Positions 34,243-43,161 of a stretch of DNA of 64,000 nucleotides are shown piece by piece; position 1 is the stretch's first letter, and each line of letters begins with the position of its first letter. Both the position numbers and the translations under genes were made by a program. The notes beneath the pieces were generated by a model. The model saw only the letters and a list, made by a program, of their open reading frames with translations. It ran no database searches and was not told the DNA's origin. Source of the DNA: an uncultured Kocuria sp. (lineage in GTDB: Bacteria; Actinomycetota; Actinomycetes; Actinomycetales; Micrococcaceae); NCBI RefSeq assembly GCF_947500125.1, contig NZ_CANMRA010000013.1, positions 55,535 to 119,534 of the forward strand, read 5' to 3'.

Positions 34243-35802
34243 TCAGCGCTTCCGGCTCCGCTTCTCGCGCACGCGCATGGAGACCTCGATGGGAGTGCCC
34301 TCGAAGCCGAAGGTCTCGCGCAGGCGGCGGGTGATGAACCGCCGGTACCCCGGGTCCAGGAAGCCCGTGGTGAACAGCACGAAGCGCGGCGGGCGGGAGG
34401 AGGCCTGGGTGCCGAAGAGGATGCGGGGCTGCTTGCCGCCGCGCACGGGGTGCGGGTGGGCGGCCACGATCTCGCCGAGGAACGCGTTGAGCCGCCCGGT
34501 GGGGACGCGGGTGTCCCACGAGGCCAGCGCCGTTTCCAGGGCGGGGACCAGCTTGTCCTTGTGCCAGCCGGTCTTGGCCGAGACGTTCACCCGCGGCGCC
34601 CACGCCACGTGGGCGAGGTCGCGGTCGATCTCCCGCTCCAGGTAGTAGCGGCGGTCCTCGTCCATGAGGTCCCACTTGTTGAAGGCGAGCACGAGGGCGC
34701 GCCCGGAGTCCACGGCCAGCTGCAGGATGCGGACGTCCTGCTCGGAGAGCACCTCGTCCGAGGCCAGCAGCACCACGGCCACCTCGGCGCGCTCGAGGGC
34801 CGCCTGGGTGCGCAGGGACGCGTAGAAGTCCGCGCCCTGGGCCATGTGCACGCGGCGGCGGATGCCCGCGGTGTCGATGAAGCGCCACGGCTTGCCGCCC
34901 AGCTCGATGAGCTCGTCCACCGGGTCGCGGGTGGTCCCGGCCAGGGGGTCCACGACGACGCGCTCGGACCCGGCCAGCTTGTTGAGCAGCGAGGACTTGC
35001 CCACGTTCGGGCGCCCGATGAGCGCCACCCGGCGGGGGCCTCCGGTCAGCTCGGTCTCGGCGACGGCGGAGAACTCGGGGAGCACGTCCATGACCGCGTC
35101 GAGGACGTCGGCGGCGCCGCGCCCGTGCAGGGCGGACACCGGGTGCGGCTCCCCCATGCCGAGGGACCACAGGTAGGTGGCCTCGACCTCGAGCTGCGGG
35201 GAGTCCACCTTGTTGGCGACCAGGATCACCGGCTTCCGGACCTTGCGCAGCATCTTCACGATGGCCTCGTCCGCGGCGGTCACACCCACGGTGGCGTCGA
35301 GCACCAGCAGCACGGCGTCGGCGAACTCCACGGCCATCTCGGCCTGCTCGGCCACCCGGGCGTTGATGCCCTTGGCGTCGTACTCCCAGCCGCCGGTGTC
35401 CACGAGCGTGAAGTTGCGCCCGTTCCACGTGGCCCGATAGGAGACGCGGTCCCGGGTCACGCCCGGGGTGTCCTCCACGACGGCCTCGCGCCGGCCGAGG
35501 ATGCGGTTGACGAGGGTCGACTTCCCGACGTTGGGCCGGCCCACGATGGCGAGCACCGGGGCGGGCCGGCGCACCGGGGCCTGGTCGCCGTCCTCCGCCC
35601 ACTCGGCGAGCAGCGCGGCGTCCTCCTCGTCGAGCTCGTAGTCCTCGAGCCCGGCCCGCAGCGCCTGCGCGCGCTGGTCGGCCTCGTCGTCGTCGATGGC
35701 CGCGAGCCGCTGGGCGACGTCGTCCGTGGTGCCGCCGAGGAGCTCGGCCTCATAGGGGTCGTGGGCGGTGTCGTGCGCGGGGTTCTCGGGGTTGCCGGTC
35801 AT
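34243..35802 (-). CDS. der: Der (EngA), double GTPase for 50S ribosome assembly
   Basis: Essential GTPase with two tandem G domains and a KH-like end. 519 residues: an acidic N-terminal extension of about 80 residues, first G domain ([31 protein letters not shown]), second G domain ([36 protein letters not shown]), then the KH-like domain ending [10 protein letters not shown]. Order cmk-der matches Rv1712-Rv1713. The 84-bp gap to cmk shows that the two are separate genes here rather than fused. Confidence 0.96.
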   Translation of the reverse strand: MTGNPENPAHDTAHDPYEAELLGGTTDDVAQRLAAIDDDEADQRAQALRAGLEDYELDEEDAALLAEWAEDGDQAPVRRPAPVLAIVGRPNVGKSTLVNRILGRREAVVEDTPGVTRDRVSYRATWNGRNFTLVDTGGWEYDAKGINARVAEQAEMAVEFADAVLLVLDATVGVTAADEAIVKMLRKVRKPVILVANKVDSPQLEVEATYLWSLGMGEPHPVSALHGRGAADVLDAVMDVLPEFSAVAETELTGGPRRVALIGRPNVGKSSLLNKLAGSERVVVDPLAGTTRDPVDELIELGGKPWRFIDTAGIRRRVHMAQGADFYASLRTQAALERAEVAVVLLASDEVLSEQDVRILQLAVDSGRALVLAFNKWDLMDEDRRYYLEREIDRDLAHVAWAPRVNVSAKTGWHKDKLVPALETALASWDTRVPTGRLNAFLGEIVAAHPHPVRGGKQPRILFGTQASSRPPRFVLFTTGFLDPGYRRFITRRLRETFGFEGTPIEVSMRVREKRSRKR

Positions 35803-35886
35803 GGCTGTCCTTCGCTGGGCCGGGTGCGGCCGGTCGGGGTGCGGAAAGGTGAGGGGAGGGAGGCTGGACGCTTCAGGCGGGACGAT

Positions 35887-36624
35887 TCAGGCGGAGCGGC
35901 CCGCGGCCCGGACGACCGCGTCGATGACGGCCTGGACCGTCTGCTCCACGGTGAGCTCGGAGGAGTCGATCGTCACGACGCCGTCGGCGGCCTCGGTGAA
36001 GTTCACGACCGTGGAGTCCTTCGCGTCCCGGCCCACGACCTGGGCCCGCAGCCGCTCGGCGTCCTCGACGCCGCCGATCTGCAGGCCGCGGCGGGCCATC
36101 CGGGCCCGCTCGTCGGCGGTGAGCAGGATCCGGGCGTCGGCGTCCGGGGCCACCACGGTGGTGATGTCCCGGCCCTCGGCCACGATCCGCCGGCCGCTGT
36201 CCGCGATGATCTCCTGCTGGCGGGACACCAGCACCGCCCGCGCCGCCGGGTTGGTGGCCACGGCGCTGACGGCGTCCGTCACCCGGGCGCCCCGGATCTC
36301 GACGCCCACGTCGGTCCCGCCCACGAACACCAGCTCCCGGTCGGGATCGGTGCCCTGGGCGAGCGGGAAGGCGCGGGCGGCCTCGACCACGGCGTCGCCG
36401 TCGGCGAGATCCACGCCCCGGTCGAGGCACCACCACGTCAGGGCGCGGTACATCGCGCCCGTGTCCAGGTAGGCGAGGCCGAAGCGGCGGGCCACCTCCT
36501 TGGACACGCTGGACTTGCCGGAGCCGGAGGGCCCGTCGATGGCGACGACGAGCTGCTGTTCTGCCGAGGCCGGGGCGCCGGCCTCGGGCGCTGCGCTGCG
36601 GGCGGTGTTGGTTCCGGTGTTCAC
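35887..36624 (-). CDS. cmk: Cytidylate kinase
   Basis: Phosphorylates CMP and dCMP with ATP. 245 residues with an Ala-rich N-terminal stretch. Seen: P-loop AIDGPSGSGKSSVSK, LDTGAMYRALTWW, a CMP-binding insert region (VSAVATNPAAR, SRQQEI), and AEGRDITTVVAPDADARILL. The GTG at 36624 overlaps the tyrA stop by GTGA and has GGAAGG seven bases upstream. An ATG five codons further up (36639) is the alternative start. In this leftward run tyrA precedes and der follows. Confidence 0.93.
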   Translation of the reverse strand: MNTGTNTARSAAPEAGAPASAEQQLVVAIDGPSGSGKSSVSKEVARRFGLAYLDTGAMYRALTWWCLDRGVDLADGDAVVEAARAFPLAQGTDPDRELVFVGGTDVGVEIRGARVTDAVSAVATNPAARAVLVSRQQEIIADSGRRIVAEGRDITTVVAPDADARILLTADERARMARRGLQIGGVEDAERLRAQVVGRDAKDSTVVNFTEAADGVVTIDSSELTVEQTVQAVIDAVVRAAGRSA

Positions 36625-37745
36625 TGCACGACCTTCCATCCGCGCTCCTGGAGCGCCTCGACGAGTTCCTTGCGGCGGTTGGGCAGCACCGAGACCTCGA
36701 CGAGGCCCACGGGCTGGCCCGGGGAGTGCTCGAGGCGCAGGTCCTCGAGGTTGACCCCGATCTCCCCGATCTCCGTGAGCAGGCGGGCGATCTGCCCGGG
36801 CACGTCGCCCACGAGGACGGTGAGGGTGGCGAACGCCCGGGGGGCCCCGCCGTGCTTGCCCGGGATGCGGGCCTGGCCGGCGTTGCCCTCGGCCACGAGC
36901 TGGGCGATGTCCAGCCGCGCGCCGGGGGCTCTCGGCTCCTCGAGGGTGGCGATGAGCCGCTCGAGGTCCTCGCGCACGCCGTGCAGGGACGCAACGACCG
37001 GCCCGGCGTTCGCGGAGAGGATCTGCACCCACAGGCCGGGGTCGGAGGCGGCGATGCGCGTGGTGTCCCGCAGCCCCTGCCCGGCGAGGGACAGGTGGTG
37101 CAGCGGCGTGTCCTGCAGGCGGGAGGCCAGCAGGGAGGACATCACCTGCGGCAGGTGGGAGATCAGCGCCACGGTCGCGTCGTGCTCGCGGGCGTCCATG
37201 AACGTGACGGTCGCCCCCAGGTCCACGGCGAGGTTCTTCGCCGCGGCGAGCGCCGCGGGCGCGGAGCGGCCCGAGTCGCACACGACCCAGGGCATGGACG
37301 TGAACAGCTCGCCGCGGGCTGCCACGGGCCCGGACTTCTCGCGACCGGCCATGGGGTGGGTGCCCACGTAGCGGGTCAGGTCCCCGCCCAGGGCACGCAC
37401 GTCCTCCAGCACGGCCTCCTTGACGGAGGCGATGTCGAGGACCACGGCGTCCGGGTGGCGTCCCAGCGCCTCGACCACGGTCTGCGCCGTGACGTCGGGC
37501 GGGGTGGCGACGACGACGAGGGCCGGCTCCGGCACCCGGTCCTCCCCCGCCGCGCGGCAGGAGCGGCCGGCGCCGATGTCCTGGGCCACGGCCTCGGCGG
37601 TGGGTGAGGAGTCCTGCAGCCAGACGTCCACGCCGAGGTGGCGCAGGCCCAGCCCGATGCTGGCGCCGAGCAGGCCGGCGCCGACCACGAGCACGGGCCC
37701 GGTGGTCGCCGCGGGGGCCGGCGGCGCGGAGGGGGTCTGCGTCAC
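36621..37745 (-). CDS. tyrA: Prephenate dehydrogenase with ACT domain
   Basis: NAD-dependent dehydrogenase converting prephenate to 4-hydroxyphenylpyruvate for tyrosine. 374 residues: NAD-binding GAGLLGASIGLGL at about 22-34, TPPDVTAQTV, THPMAGREKSGP with the catalytic His, ISHLPQVMSSLLA, and a C-terminal ACT domain (LVGDVPGQIARLLTEIGEIG) for likely tyrosine feedback. The GTG at 37745 is preceded by AAGGAG that overlaps the rluB stop. The stop overlaps cmk. Confidence 0.94.
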   Translation of the reverse strand: MTQTPSAPPAPAATTGPVLVVGAGLLGASIGLGLRHLGVDVWLQDSSPTAEAVAQDIGAGRSCRAAGEDRVPEPALVVVATPPDVTAQTVVEALGRHPDAVVLDIASVKEAVLEDVRALGGDLTRYVGTHPMAGREKSGPVAARGELFTSMPWVVCDSGRSAPAALAAAKNLAVDLGATVTFMDAREHDATVALISHLPQVMSSLLASRLQDTPLHHLSLAGQGLRDTTRIAASDPGLWVQILSANAGPVVASLHGVREDLERLIATLEEPRAPGARLDIAQLVAEGNAGQARIPGKHGGAPRAFATLTVLVGDVPGQIARLLTEIGEIGVNLEDLRLEHSPGQPVGLVEVSVLPNRRKELVEALQERGWKVVQ

Positions 37746-37754
37746 GGGTGCTCC

Positions 37755-38882
37755 TTACATGCCGACCGAGGCGAGGAGGTGCCCGACCTCGGTCTTGGAG
37801 AGCCGGCGGATCGTGCCCTGGCGCTGGTCCCCGATCCGGATGGGACCGACCTCGGTGCGCACGAGCTTCTCGACGGGGTGTCCCACCGCGTCGAAGAGCC
37901 GGCGCACGATGCGGTTGCGCCCGGAGTGCAGGACGACCTCCACGAGCAGGTGCCCGGGGGTGGAGTCCACGAGCCGGAAGGAGTCGACGGAGGCGATGCC
38001 GTCCTCGAGCTCGATGCCGGCCTTCATGGCCGCGCCGATGCCCTTCTCCATGGGGCCGCGGACCTGCACGAGGTAGGTCTTGGGCACCTCGTAGGACGGG
38101 TGGGTGAGCCGGTTGGTCAGCTCGCCGTCGTTGGTCAGCAGCAGCAGGCCCTCGGTCTCCACGTCGAGGCGGCCCACGTGGAAGACGCGCTCGTTGCGCT
38201 GCTGGTTCAGGTAGTCGGACACGCACGGCCGGCCCTCGGGGTCGTCCATGGTGGAGAGCACGCCCTCGGGCTTGTTGAACGCGTAGTAGACGAGGTTCTC
38301 GTCGAGCTGCACGCGGACGCCGTCGACGTGGATCTCGACGGTGTCCGGGTCCACCCGGATGCCGAGCTCGGTGACGGTCTCCCCGTTGACCTGCACGCGG
38401 CCGGCCTCGATCATCTCCTCGCACACGCGCCGCGAGGCCACGCCGGCCTGGGCCATGAGCTTCTGCAGCCGCACCCCGTCCGGGTCGTGCTGGTCGAGCC
38501 GGTCCACGGGCGGGTTCTTGGGCCGCCGCTTCCGGTGCGGCGGGCGGTACGGGGTGGAGGGCATCCGCCGGGAGCTCTTCTCGGAGGACGCGAACGGGCG
38601 GGGCCCGCGGTCCTGGCCGGCGCCCGTCGAGGACCCGCCCTTCGCGCCGCCCTTGGCAGCGCCGCCCTTGGCAGCACCTCCCTTGGCGCCACCCTTGGTG
38701 CCGCCCTTGGCGGGGCCGCCCTGGGGAGCGCCGCCCTTCGCGGGGCCGCGGCCAGGGGCGCCCTTCTTGCCCTGGAACGATGTGCCGCCCTGGCCGGTGC
38801 GGGGCTTCTGGCCGCCCTGGGAACCGGGGGCGCGGCGCCCGCCGGGCCCGGGGCGGCCGGATGATGAACGTGAAGTGGCCAT
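37755..38882 (-). CDS. rluB: RluB/RsuA-family rRNA pseudouridine synthase
   Basis: Isomerises a uridine in 23S (RluB) or 16S (RsuA) rRNA; RluB is the usual actinobacterial assignment beside scpAB. 375 residues: the first 125 are low-complexity Lys/Gly/Ala repeats, then an S4 RNA-binding domain (RLQKLMAQAGVASRRVCEEM) and the catalytic domain with GRLDVETEGLLLLTNDGEL (catalytic Asp) and SGRNRIVRRLFDAVGHPV. The repeat-coded N-terminus is longer than in most homologues. The stop is 9 bp before the tyrA start. Confidence 0.93.
   Translation of the reverse strand: MATSRSSSGRPGPGGRRAPGSQGGQKPRTGQGGTSFQGKKGAPGRGPAKGGAPQGGPAKGGTKGGAKGGAAKGGAAKGGAKGGSSTGAGQDRGPRPFASSEKSSRRMPSTPYRPPHRKRRPKNPPVDRLDQHDPDGVRLQKLMAQAGVASRRVCEEMIEAGRVQVNGETVTELGIRVDPDTVEIHVDGVRVQLDENLVYYAFNKPEGVLSTMDDPEGRPCVSDYLNQQRNERVFHVGRLDVETEGLLLLTNDGELTNRLTHPSYEVPKTYLVQVRGPMEKGIGAAMKAGIELEDGIASVDSFRLVDSTPGHLLVEVVLHSGRNRIVRRLFDAVGHPVEKLVRTEVGPIRIGDQRQGTIRRLSKTEVGHLLASVGM
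38632..38745 (-). repeat. 12/15-nt tandem repeats encoding AKGG(A/T) in RluB
   Basis: Imperfect units around CCGCCCTTGGCAGCG (plus-strand reading) recur in 12- or 15-base steps, for example at 38647-38661 and 38662-38676. All preserve frame and encode AAKGG/PAKGG/TKGG blocks, a Lys-rich disordered stretch likely to contact RNA. Confidence 0.75.
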
Positions 38883-38891
38883 GGTGGTGTC

Positions 38892-39506
38892 TCAGTCCTC
38901 GTAGTGGTCGATCTGGTCGATGCCCGGCAGATGAGGGGCGATGTCGGGGAGCTCGTCGAGCGAGCCGATGCCCATCTTCTCCAGGAAGAACGTGGTGGTG
39001 CCGTAGAGCACGGCGCCGGACTCGCCGTCCCGCTCGAGCTCGCGGATCAGGCCGCGCTGCACGAGCGTGCGGACGACGCCGTCGACGTTGACCCCGCGGA
39101 TCGCGGAGATGCGCCCCCGGCTCACGGGTTGGCGGTAGGCCACGACGGCCAGGGTCTCCAGGGCCGCCTGCGACAACCGGGCGGTCTGGCCCTCCGCGAC
39201 GAACGCGGAGACGACCGGGGCGAACTCGCTGCGCGAGTGGATCCGCCAGCCGGCACCGGTGCTGCGCAGCTCGAACCCGCGCGGCGCCAACGTCCCATCA
39301 TACCCCGGATCCGTGCCGACGCCGTCGTACTCCGCGCGGAGCCGGTCGAGGACCCGCTGCACGGAGGCGACCGGGACCACCAGGGCGGCGGCGATCTCGT
39401 ACTCGCTGACGGGCTCGTCGGCGACCATCAGGATCGCCTCGACGGCGGCCCGCACACCGCCGGGCAGCGCCTCGAGGTCCGGTCCGTCCTCGGCCGCGGG
39501 GCTCAC
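38892..39506 (-). CDS. scpB: ScpB, segregation and condensation protein B
   Basis: Winged-helix kleisin partner of SMC-ScpA. 204 residues. Seen: AAVEAILMVADEPVS, the middle LSQAALETLAVVAYRQPVSRGRI block diagnostic of ScpB, then RGVNVDGVVRTLVQRGLI and LYGTTTFFLEKMGI. The GTG at 39506 overlaps the scpA stop by GTGA. Order parA-scpA-scpB-rluB equals Rv1708-Rv1711. Confidence 0.95.
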   Translation of the reverse strand: MSPAAEDGPDLEALPGGVRAAVEAILMVADEPVSEYEIAAALVVPVASVQRVLDRLRAEYDGVGTDPGYDGTLAPRGFELRSTGAGWRIHSRSEFAPVVSAFVAEGQTARLSQAALETLAVVAYRQPVSRGRISAIRGVNVDGVVRTLVQRGLIRELERDGESGAVLYGTTTFFLEKMGIGSLDELPDIAPHLPGIDQIDHYED

Positions 39507-40432
39507 GCGGACGCCCCCGAGACGAGGCGGGCCGCGTCGGGGGACGGGTGAGCGTGCGGGGCCGGGCCTCCGTCCGCGGGGTCCGCGGCGTCCGCGGCGT
39601 CCCCGGCGTCCCCGGCGTCCTCTGAGAGCCGGTCGGCGGTCCAGCCGGTGCCCGCACCGGTCCAGCGGACCGTCAGCTCCCCCAGCGGCTGCTCCTGGGC
39701 GAGCTCGAGCACCGCGTCACGGTACATCTCGAGCAGCGCCAGGAACCGCACGACCACCGCGAGGGTGGACCCGGCGTCCGCGACGAGCACGCGGAAGGAG
39801 CGCGGAGCGCCGTCCTCGAGCAGCCCGGCGAGGATCTCGGCCTCGTCCCGGACCGTCACGGCGGTCCCGTGCAGGTGGTCCACCCCGACCTCCGCGGGCG
39901 CCCCGGGCCGGGGTGTGAAGACGGAGCGGGCGATCTCGGCGAACTGCTGGGGGGTGGTGCGCCAGTCGAGCTCGGGCAGCACGGCCGCCACCTCCGGGTC
40001 CAGGGGCACCGATCGGGGCAGGCGGGTCGACTCGGCCCGCATCCGCTCGTCGAGCAGGACGGCCACCTCCTTGAACGCCTTGTACTGCAGCAGGCGGGCG
40101 AAGAGCAGGTCCCGCGCCTCGAGCAGGGCCACGTCCTCCTCGTCCTCGACCTCGCCGCGCGGCAGCAGCCGGGCGGCCTTGAGGTCCAGGAGGGTCGCGG
40201 CGACCACGAGGAACTCGCTGGCCTCGTCGAGCGCGCGGGTCGAACCGATCTCGTGCAGGGCGCGCACGTACTGGAGGAACTCGTCCGTGACGGTGGCCAG
40301 CGCGATCCGGGTGATGTCCAGCTCGTGCTTGGCGATCAGGGAGAGCAGCACCTCGAAGGGCCCCGCGAAGTCCTCCAGCTGCACCGCGAAGCCGCCGGTC
40401 CCCGGGGGGCCCGGCGGCTCCTCGGGGTGCAT
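39503..40432 (-). CDS. scpA: ScpA, kleisin subunit of the SMC complex
   Basis: Bridges the SMC heads and binds ScpB. 309 residues. Seen: FAVQLEDFAGPFEVLLSLI at the N-terminus, KHELDITRIALATVTDEFL, EFLVVAATLLDLKAARLLP, and a C-terminal winged helix near VVVRFLALLEMYRDAVLELAQ. A disordered acidic Ala/Asp tail of about 45 residues follows. The ATG at 40432 shares one base with the parA stop (TGATG), so the two are coupled. Confidence 0.94.
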   Translation of the reverse strand: MHPEEPPGPPGTGGFAVQLEDFAGPFEVLLSLIAKHELDITRIALATVTDEFLQYVRALHEIGSTRALDEASEFLVVAATLLDLKAARLLPRGEVEDEEDVALLEARDLLFARLLQYKAFKEVAVLLDERMRAESTRLPRSVPLDPEVAAVLPELDWRTTPQQFAEIARSVFTPRPGAPAEVGVDHLHGTAVTVRDEAEILAGLLEDGAPRSFRVLVADAGSTLAVVVRFLALLEMYRDAVLELAQEQPLGELTVRWTGAGTGWTADRLSEDAGDAGDAADAADPADGGPAPHAHPSPDAARLVSGASA

Positions 40433-41325
40433 CAGGGCGCGCCGCCGCGCGAGATGAGCTCCCGCGCCAGCTGGCGGTAGGACTCGGCGCCCTGGTGGGC
40501 CGTGGCGAAGGAGAGGATGGGCTCGGCGGCCACCGTGGCGTCGGGGAACTTCACGGTGCGCTTGATGACCGTGTCGAAGACCTTGTCCCCGAAGGCGTCC
40601 ACGATCCGGGCCATGACCTCGCGGGAGTGCAGGGTCCGGGAGTCGAACATCGTGGCGAGCACGCCGTCGATCTGCAGGCGGGGGTTGAGCCGGTCCTGGA
40701 CCTTCTCGATGGAGTCCACGAGCAGCGCCACGGCGCGCAGGGCGAAGAACTCGGCGATGAGCGGGATGACCACGCCGTGGGCCGCGGTCAGCGCGTTGAC
40801 CGTCAGCAGCCCCAGCGAGGGCTGGCAGTCGATGATGATGACGTCGTAGTGCTCCTCGAGCTTGCGCAGGGCACTGGCCAGGACCTGTTCGCGGGCCACC
40901 TCGGTGACGAGCTGCACCTCGGCCGCGGAGAGGTCGATGTTGGCGGGGAGCAGGTCGACGCCCTCGACGTCGGTCTCCTGCACCACGTCCCAGACGTCCA
41001 CGGAGCGGTCCATCATGACGTTGTAGACCGTCAGCTCCAGCTCGTGGGGGTTGGCACCGAGACCGGCGGAGAGAGCCCCCTGCGGGTCGAAGTCGACCAG
41101 CAGTACCTTGCGGCCCAGCTCGGCGAGCGCCGCGCCCAGGTTGATGGTCGAGGTGGTCTTGCCCACTCCGCCCTTCTGGTTGACCATCGCGATGATCCGG
41201 GCGGGCCCGTGGGTGGAGAGCTCGGGCGGCTCGGGGAAGTCGCGGGCGGGACGGCCGGTCAGGCCGACGGTTCCCGTCCCGGCCTCGCCCGTGCCGGGGT
41301 TCCTCTCGTCGCTCTGCTGGCTCAC
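40432..41325 (-). CDS. parA: ParA/Soj-type chromosome partitioning ATPase upstream of scpAB
   Basis: 297-residue Walker-type ATPase. Seen: MVNQKGGVGKTTSTINLGAALAELG (deviant Walker A; Lys-Gly-Gly-Val-Gly-Lys-Thr), VLLVDFDPQGALSAGLG, VIIIDCQPSLGLLTVNAL and PLIAEFFALRAVALLVDSI. Corresponds to Rv1708, a ParA paralogue linked to scpAB rather than to parB-oriC. The start is uncertain: GTG at 41325 (VSQQSDERN) is used, a GTG three codons upstream is possible, and neither has a strong SD. Confidence 0.9.
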   Translation of the reverse strand: MSQQSDERNPGTGEAGTGTVGLTGRPARDFPEPPELSTHGPARIIAMVNQKGGVGKTTSTINLGAALAELGRKVLLVDFDPQGALSAGLGANPHELELTVYNVMMDRSVDVWDVVQETDVEGVDLLPANIDLSAAEVQLVTEVAREQVLASALRKLEEHYDVIIIDCQPSLGLLTVNALTAAHGVVIPLIAEFFALRAVALLVDSIEKVQDRLNPRLQIDGVLATMFDSRTLHSREVMARIVDAFGDKVFDTVIKRTVKFPDATVAAEPILSFATAHQGAESYRQLARELISRGGAP

Positions 41326-41500
41326 TCGTGGCACCGCACTTTCGTTCGTGGTCGCGCTCGGGCGGACCGGCCCCGGGCACGGGGCGGCCCGGGCCGGACG
41401 GGCCGACCTGGGGTTTTCCTGGACTCGATCAGCTACCAGGGTACCGCCGCCGCCGTGCGGCCCCGAATTCCGGCGAGCGGTGCGCCGGAGGACGGGAACG

Positions 41501-41542
41501 GCCCGCGCCCGCCGCGCCCGGGTGGGCACGGCGGGCGCGGGC
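41501..41542 (-). terminator. Hairpin downstream of dctA
   Basis: Perfect 14-base arms 41501-41514 and 41529-41542 with a 14-base loop, 15 bp after the dctA stop and upstream of parA. It marks the boundary between the metabolic insert and the parA-scpAB run. No U tract. Confidence 0.65.
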
Positions 41543-41557
41543 GCGGCACGGGCGGGC

Positions 41558-42991
41558 TCAGCGCACGCCGGCCCCGACCTCGACCTTCTCGGCGACGGAC
41601 TCCTCGAGGCGGTCCCCGGCGGCGGCTCCGGCCACGGGACGGTCCTCGGCGGTGCCGTGCGAGTGGGCGGCCATGGTGGACTCGTCGAACCTGTCCTGGC
41701 CGGAGAGCACCCGCTCGACCTGGACGAGGTCGATCTCCCGGGTCCACGTGCCGATCAGCAGGGTGGCGACCGCGTTGCCGGTGAAGTTCGTCAGCGCGCG
41801 GGCCTCGGACATGAAGCGGTCGATGCCCACGATGATGCCCACGCCGTCGACCAGGTCGGGCCGGTGCGACTGCAGCCCGCCGGCGAGGGTCGCGAGGCCG
41901 GCGCCGGTCACGCCGGCGGCGCCCTTGGAGGCGATGATCATGAACACGAGCAGGGAGATCTGCTCGCCCAGGGCCAGGGGGTTGCCCATCGCGGAGGCGA
42001 CGAACAGGGCGGCCATGGTCAGGTAGATGGCCGTGCCGTCCAGGTTGAAGGAGTAGCCGGTCGGGACCGTGACGCCGACCACCGGCTTGGACACGCCCAC
42101 GTGCTCCATCTTGGCGATGAGCCGGGGCAGGGCCGCCTCGGAGGACGAGGTCGAGAAGATCAGCAGGTACTCCCGGCCCAGGTACTTCATGAGCCGGAAG
42201 ATGTTGATCCCCGTGACCGCCTTGAGCAGACCGCCCAGGACCACCACGATGAACAGGACGCAGGTGAGGTAGAAGGCGATCATCAGGGTGGCCATCGAGA
42301 CGATGGCCTGCACACCGGTTTCCCCGACCACGCCGGCGATGGCGCCGAACGCGCCGATCGGGGCGACCCACATGACCATGATCAGGATCCGGAAGACCAG
42401 GGCCTGGACGTAGCCGACGGCCTGGAGCACGGGCTTGCCGGCCGGTCCCATCTGCTGCAGGGCGAAGCCCACGATCAGGGCCACGAACAGGGTCTGCAGG
42501 ATGTTGCCCTCGGTCAGGGAGGACAGGAGCGTGGTGGGGATGATACCGAGCAGGAAGCCGATGGTCCCGCCCTCGCCGTCACCGTGGCCGGCGTCCGTGA
42601 CCTCGTACTCCGAACCCTGGATGTTCAGGCCCTCACCAGGGTGGATGACGTTGCCGACCAGCAGGCCGATGGCCAGCGCCATGGTGGACATCGCCATGAA
42701 GTAGGCCAGCGCCAGACCGCCGACCTTGCCGACGGTCGCCGCCTTGGCGATGGAGCCGACGCCCAGCACGATCGTGCAGAAGATGATGGGGGCGATCATC
42801 ATCTTGATGAGGGCGATGAACGCGGTGCCGATCGGCTTGAGGGTCTGGGCGAACTCGGGGGCCACGAGGCCCAGGACGGCGCCGGCGACGACGGCGACGA
42901 TCACGAAGACGTAGAGGTAGTGCGTCCTGTCCTTCTTCGGCTTCTGGACGGGCGGTTGCGGGTCGACGGGGTCCGTGGCGACGGTGGCCAT
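41558..42991 (-). CDS. dctA: DctA-type C4-dicarboxylate:cation symporter
   Basis: Dicarboxylate/amino acid:cation symporter (DAACS) family; uptake of succinate, fumarate and malate is likely. 477 residues with about eight membrane helices and two re-entrant hairpins. Seen: PLVAPEFAQTLKPIGTAFI-like start of the fold, the Ser-rich STSSSEAALP hairpin, PTGYSFNLDGTAIYL and TNFTGNAVATLLIG for substrate and cation binding. The last 55 residues are a hydrophilic tail. ATG at 42991 follows GGAGGAG. A divergent CitA/DcuS-type kinase and a CRP-type site at 43056 fit control by substrate and carbon state. Confidence 0.93.
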   Translation of the reverse strand: MATVATDPVDPQPPVQKPKKDRTHYLYVFVIVAVVAGAVLGLVAPEFAQTLKPIGTAFIALIKMMIAPIIFCTIVLGVGSIAKAATVGKVGGLALAYFMAMSTMALAIGLLVGNVIHPGEGLNIQGSEYEVTDAGHGDGEGGTIGFLLGIIPTTLLSSLTEGNILQTLFVALIVGFALQQMGPAGKPVLQAVGYVQALVFRILIMVMWVAPIGAFGAIAGVVGETGVQAIVSMATLMIAFYLTCVLFIVVVLGGLLKAVTGINIFRLMKYLGREYLLIFSTSSSEAALPRLIAKMEHVGVSKPVVGVTVPTGYSFNLDGTAIYLTMAALFVASAMGNPLALGEQISLLVFMIIASKGAAGVTGAGLATLAGGLQSHRPDLVDGVGIIVGIDRFMSEARALTNFTGNAVATLLIGTWTREIDLVQVERVLSGQDRFDESTMAAHSHGTAEDRPVAGAAAGDRLEESVAEKVEVGAGVR

Positions 42992-43002
42992 GCTTCTCCT
43001 CC

Positions 43003-43033
43003 GGTGCGGATGTGCGGTGCGGATGTGCGGTGC
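43003..43033. repeat. Tandem 13-bp repeat in the dctA leader
   Basis: GGTGCGGATGTGC occurs at 43003-43015 and again at 43016-43028, followed by a partial third copy. It lies between the dctA start and the CRP-type palindrome. Confidence 0.7.
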
Positions 43034-43055
43034 GCGGGGCCCGGGACCGGGCCGA

Positions 43056-43071
43056 TGTGACGAGTCTCACC
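43056..43071. promoter_or_regulatory. CRP/GlxR-type palindrome between dctA and the sensor kinase
   Basis: TGTGACGAGTCTCACC matches TGTGA-N6-TCACA at nine of ten defined positions. It is 65 bp from the dctA start and 91 bp from the kinase start. A CATAAT -10-like element for the kinase is at 43100-43105. Confidence 0.6.
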
Positions 43072-43161
43072 GGCGGCCGCGGCCCTGTCGTGTTGTGGTC
43101 ATAATGGTCGTGACGCCCACCACAGCCGCGGGAGGGACGACCAGGAGCGGAAGGAGCGGGC

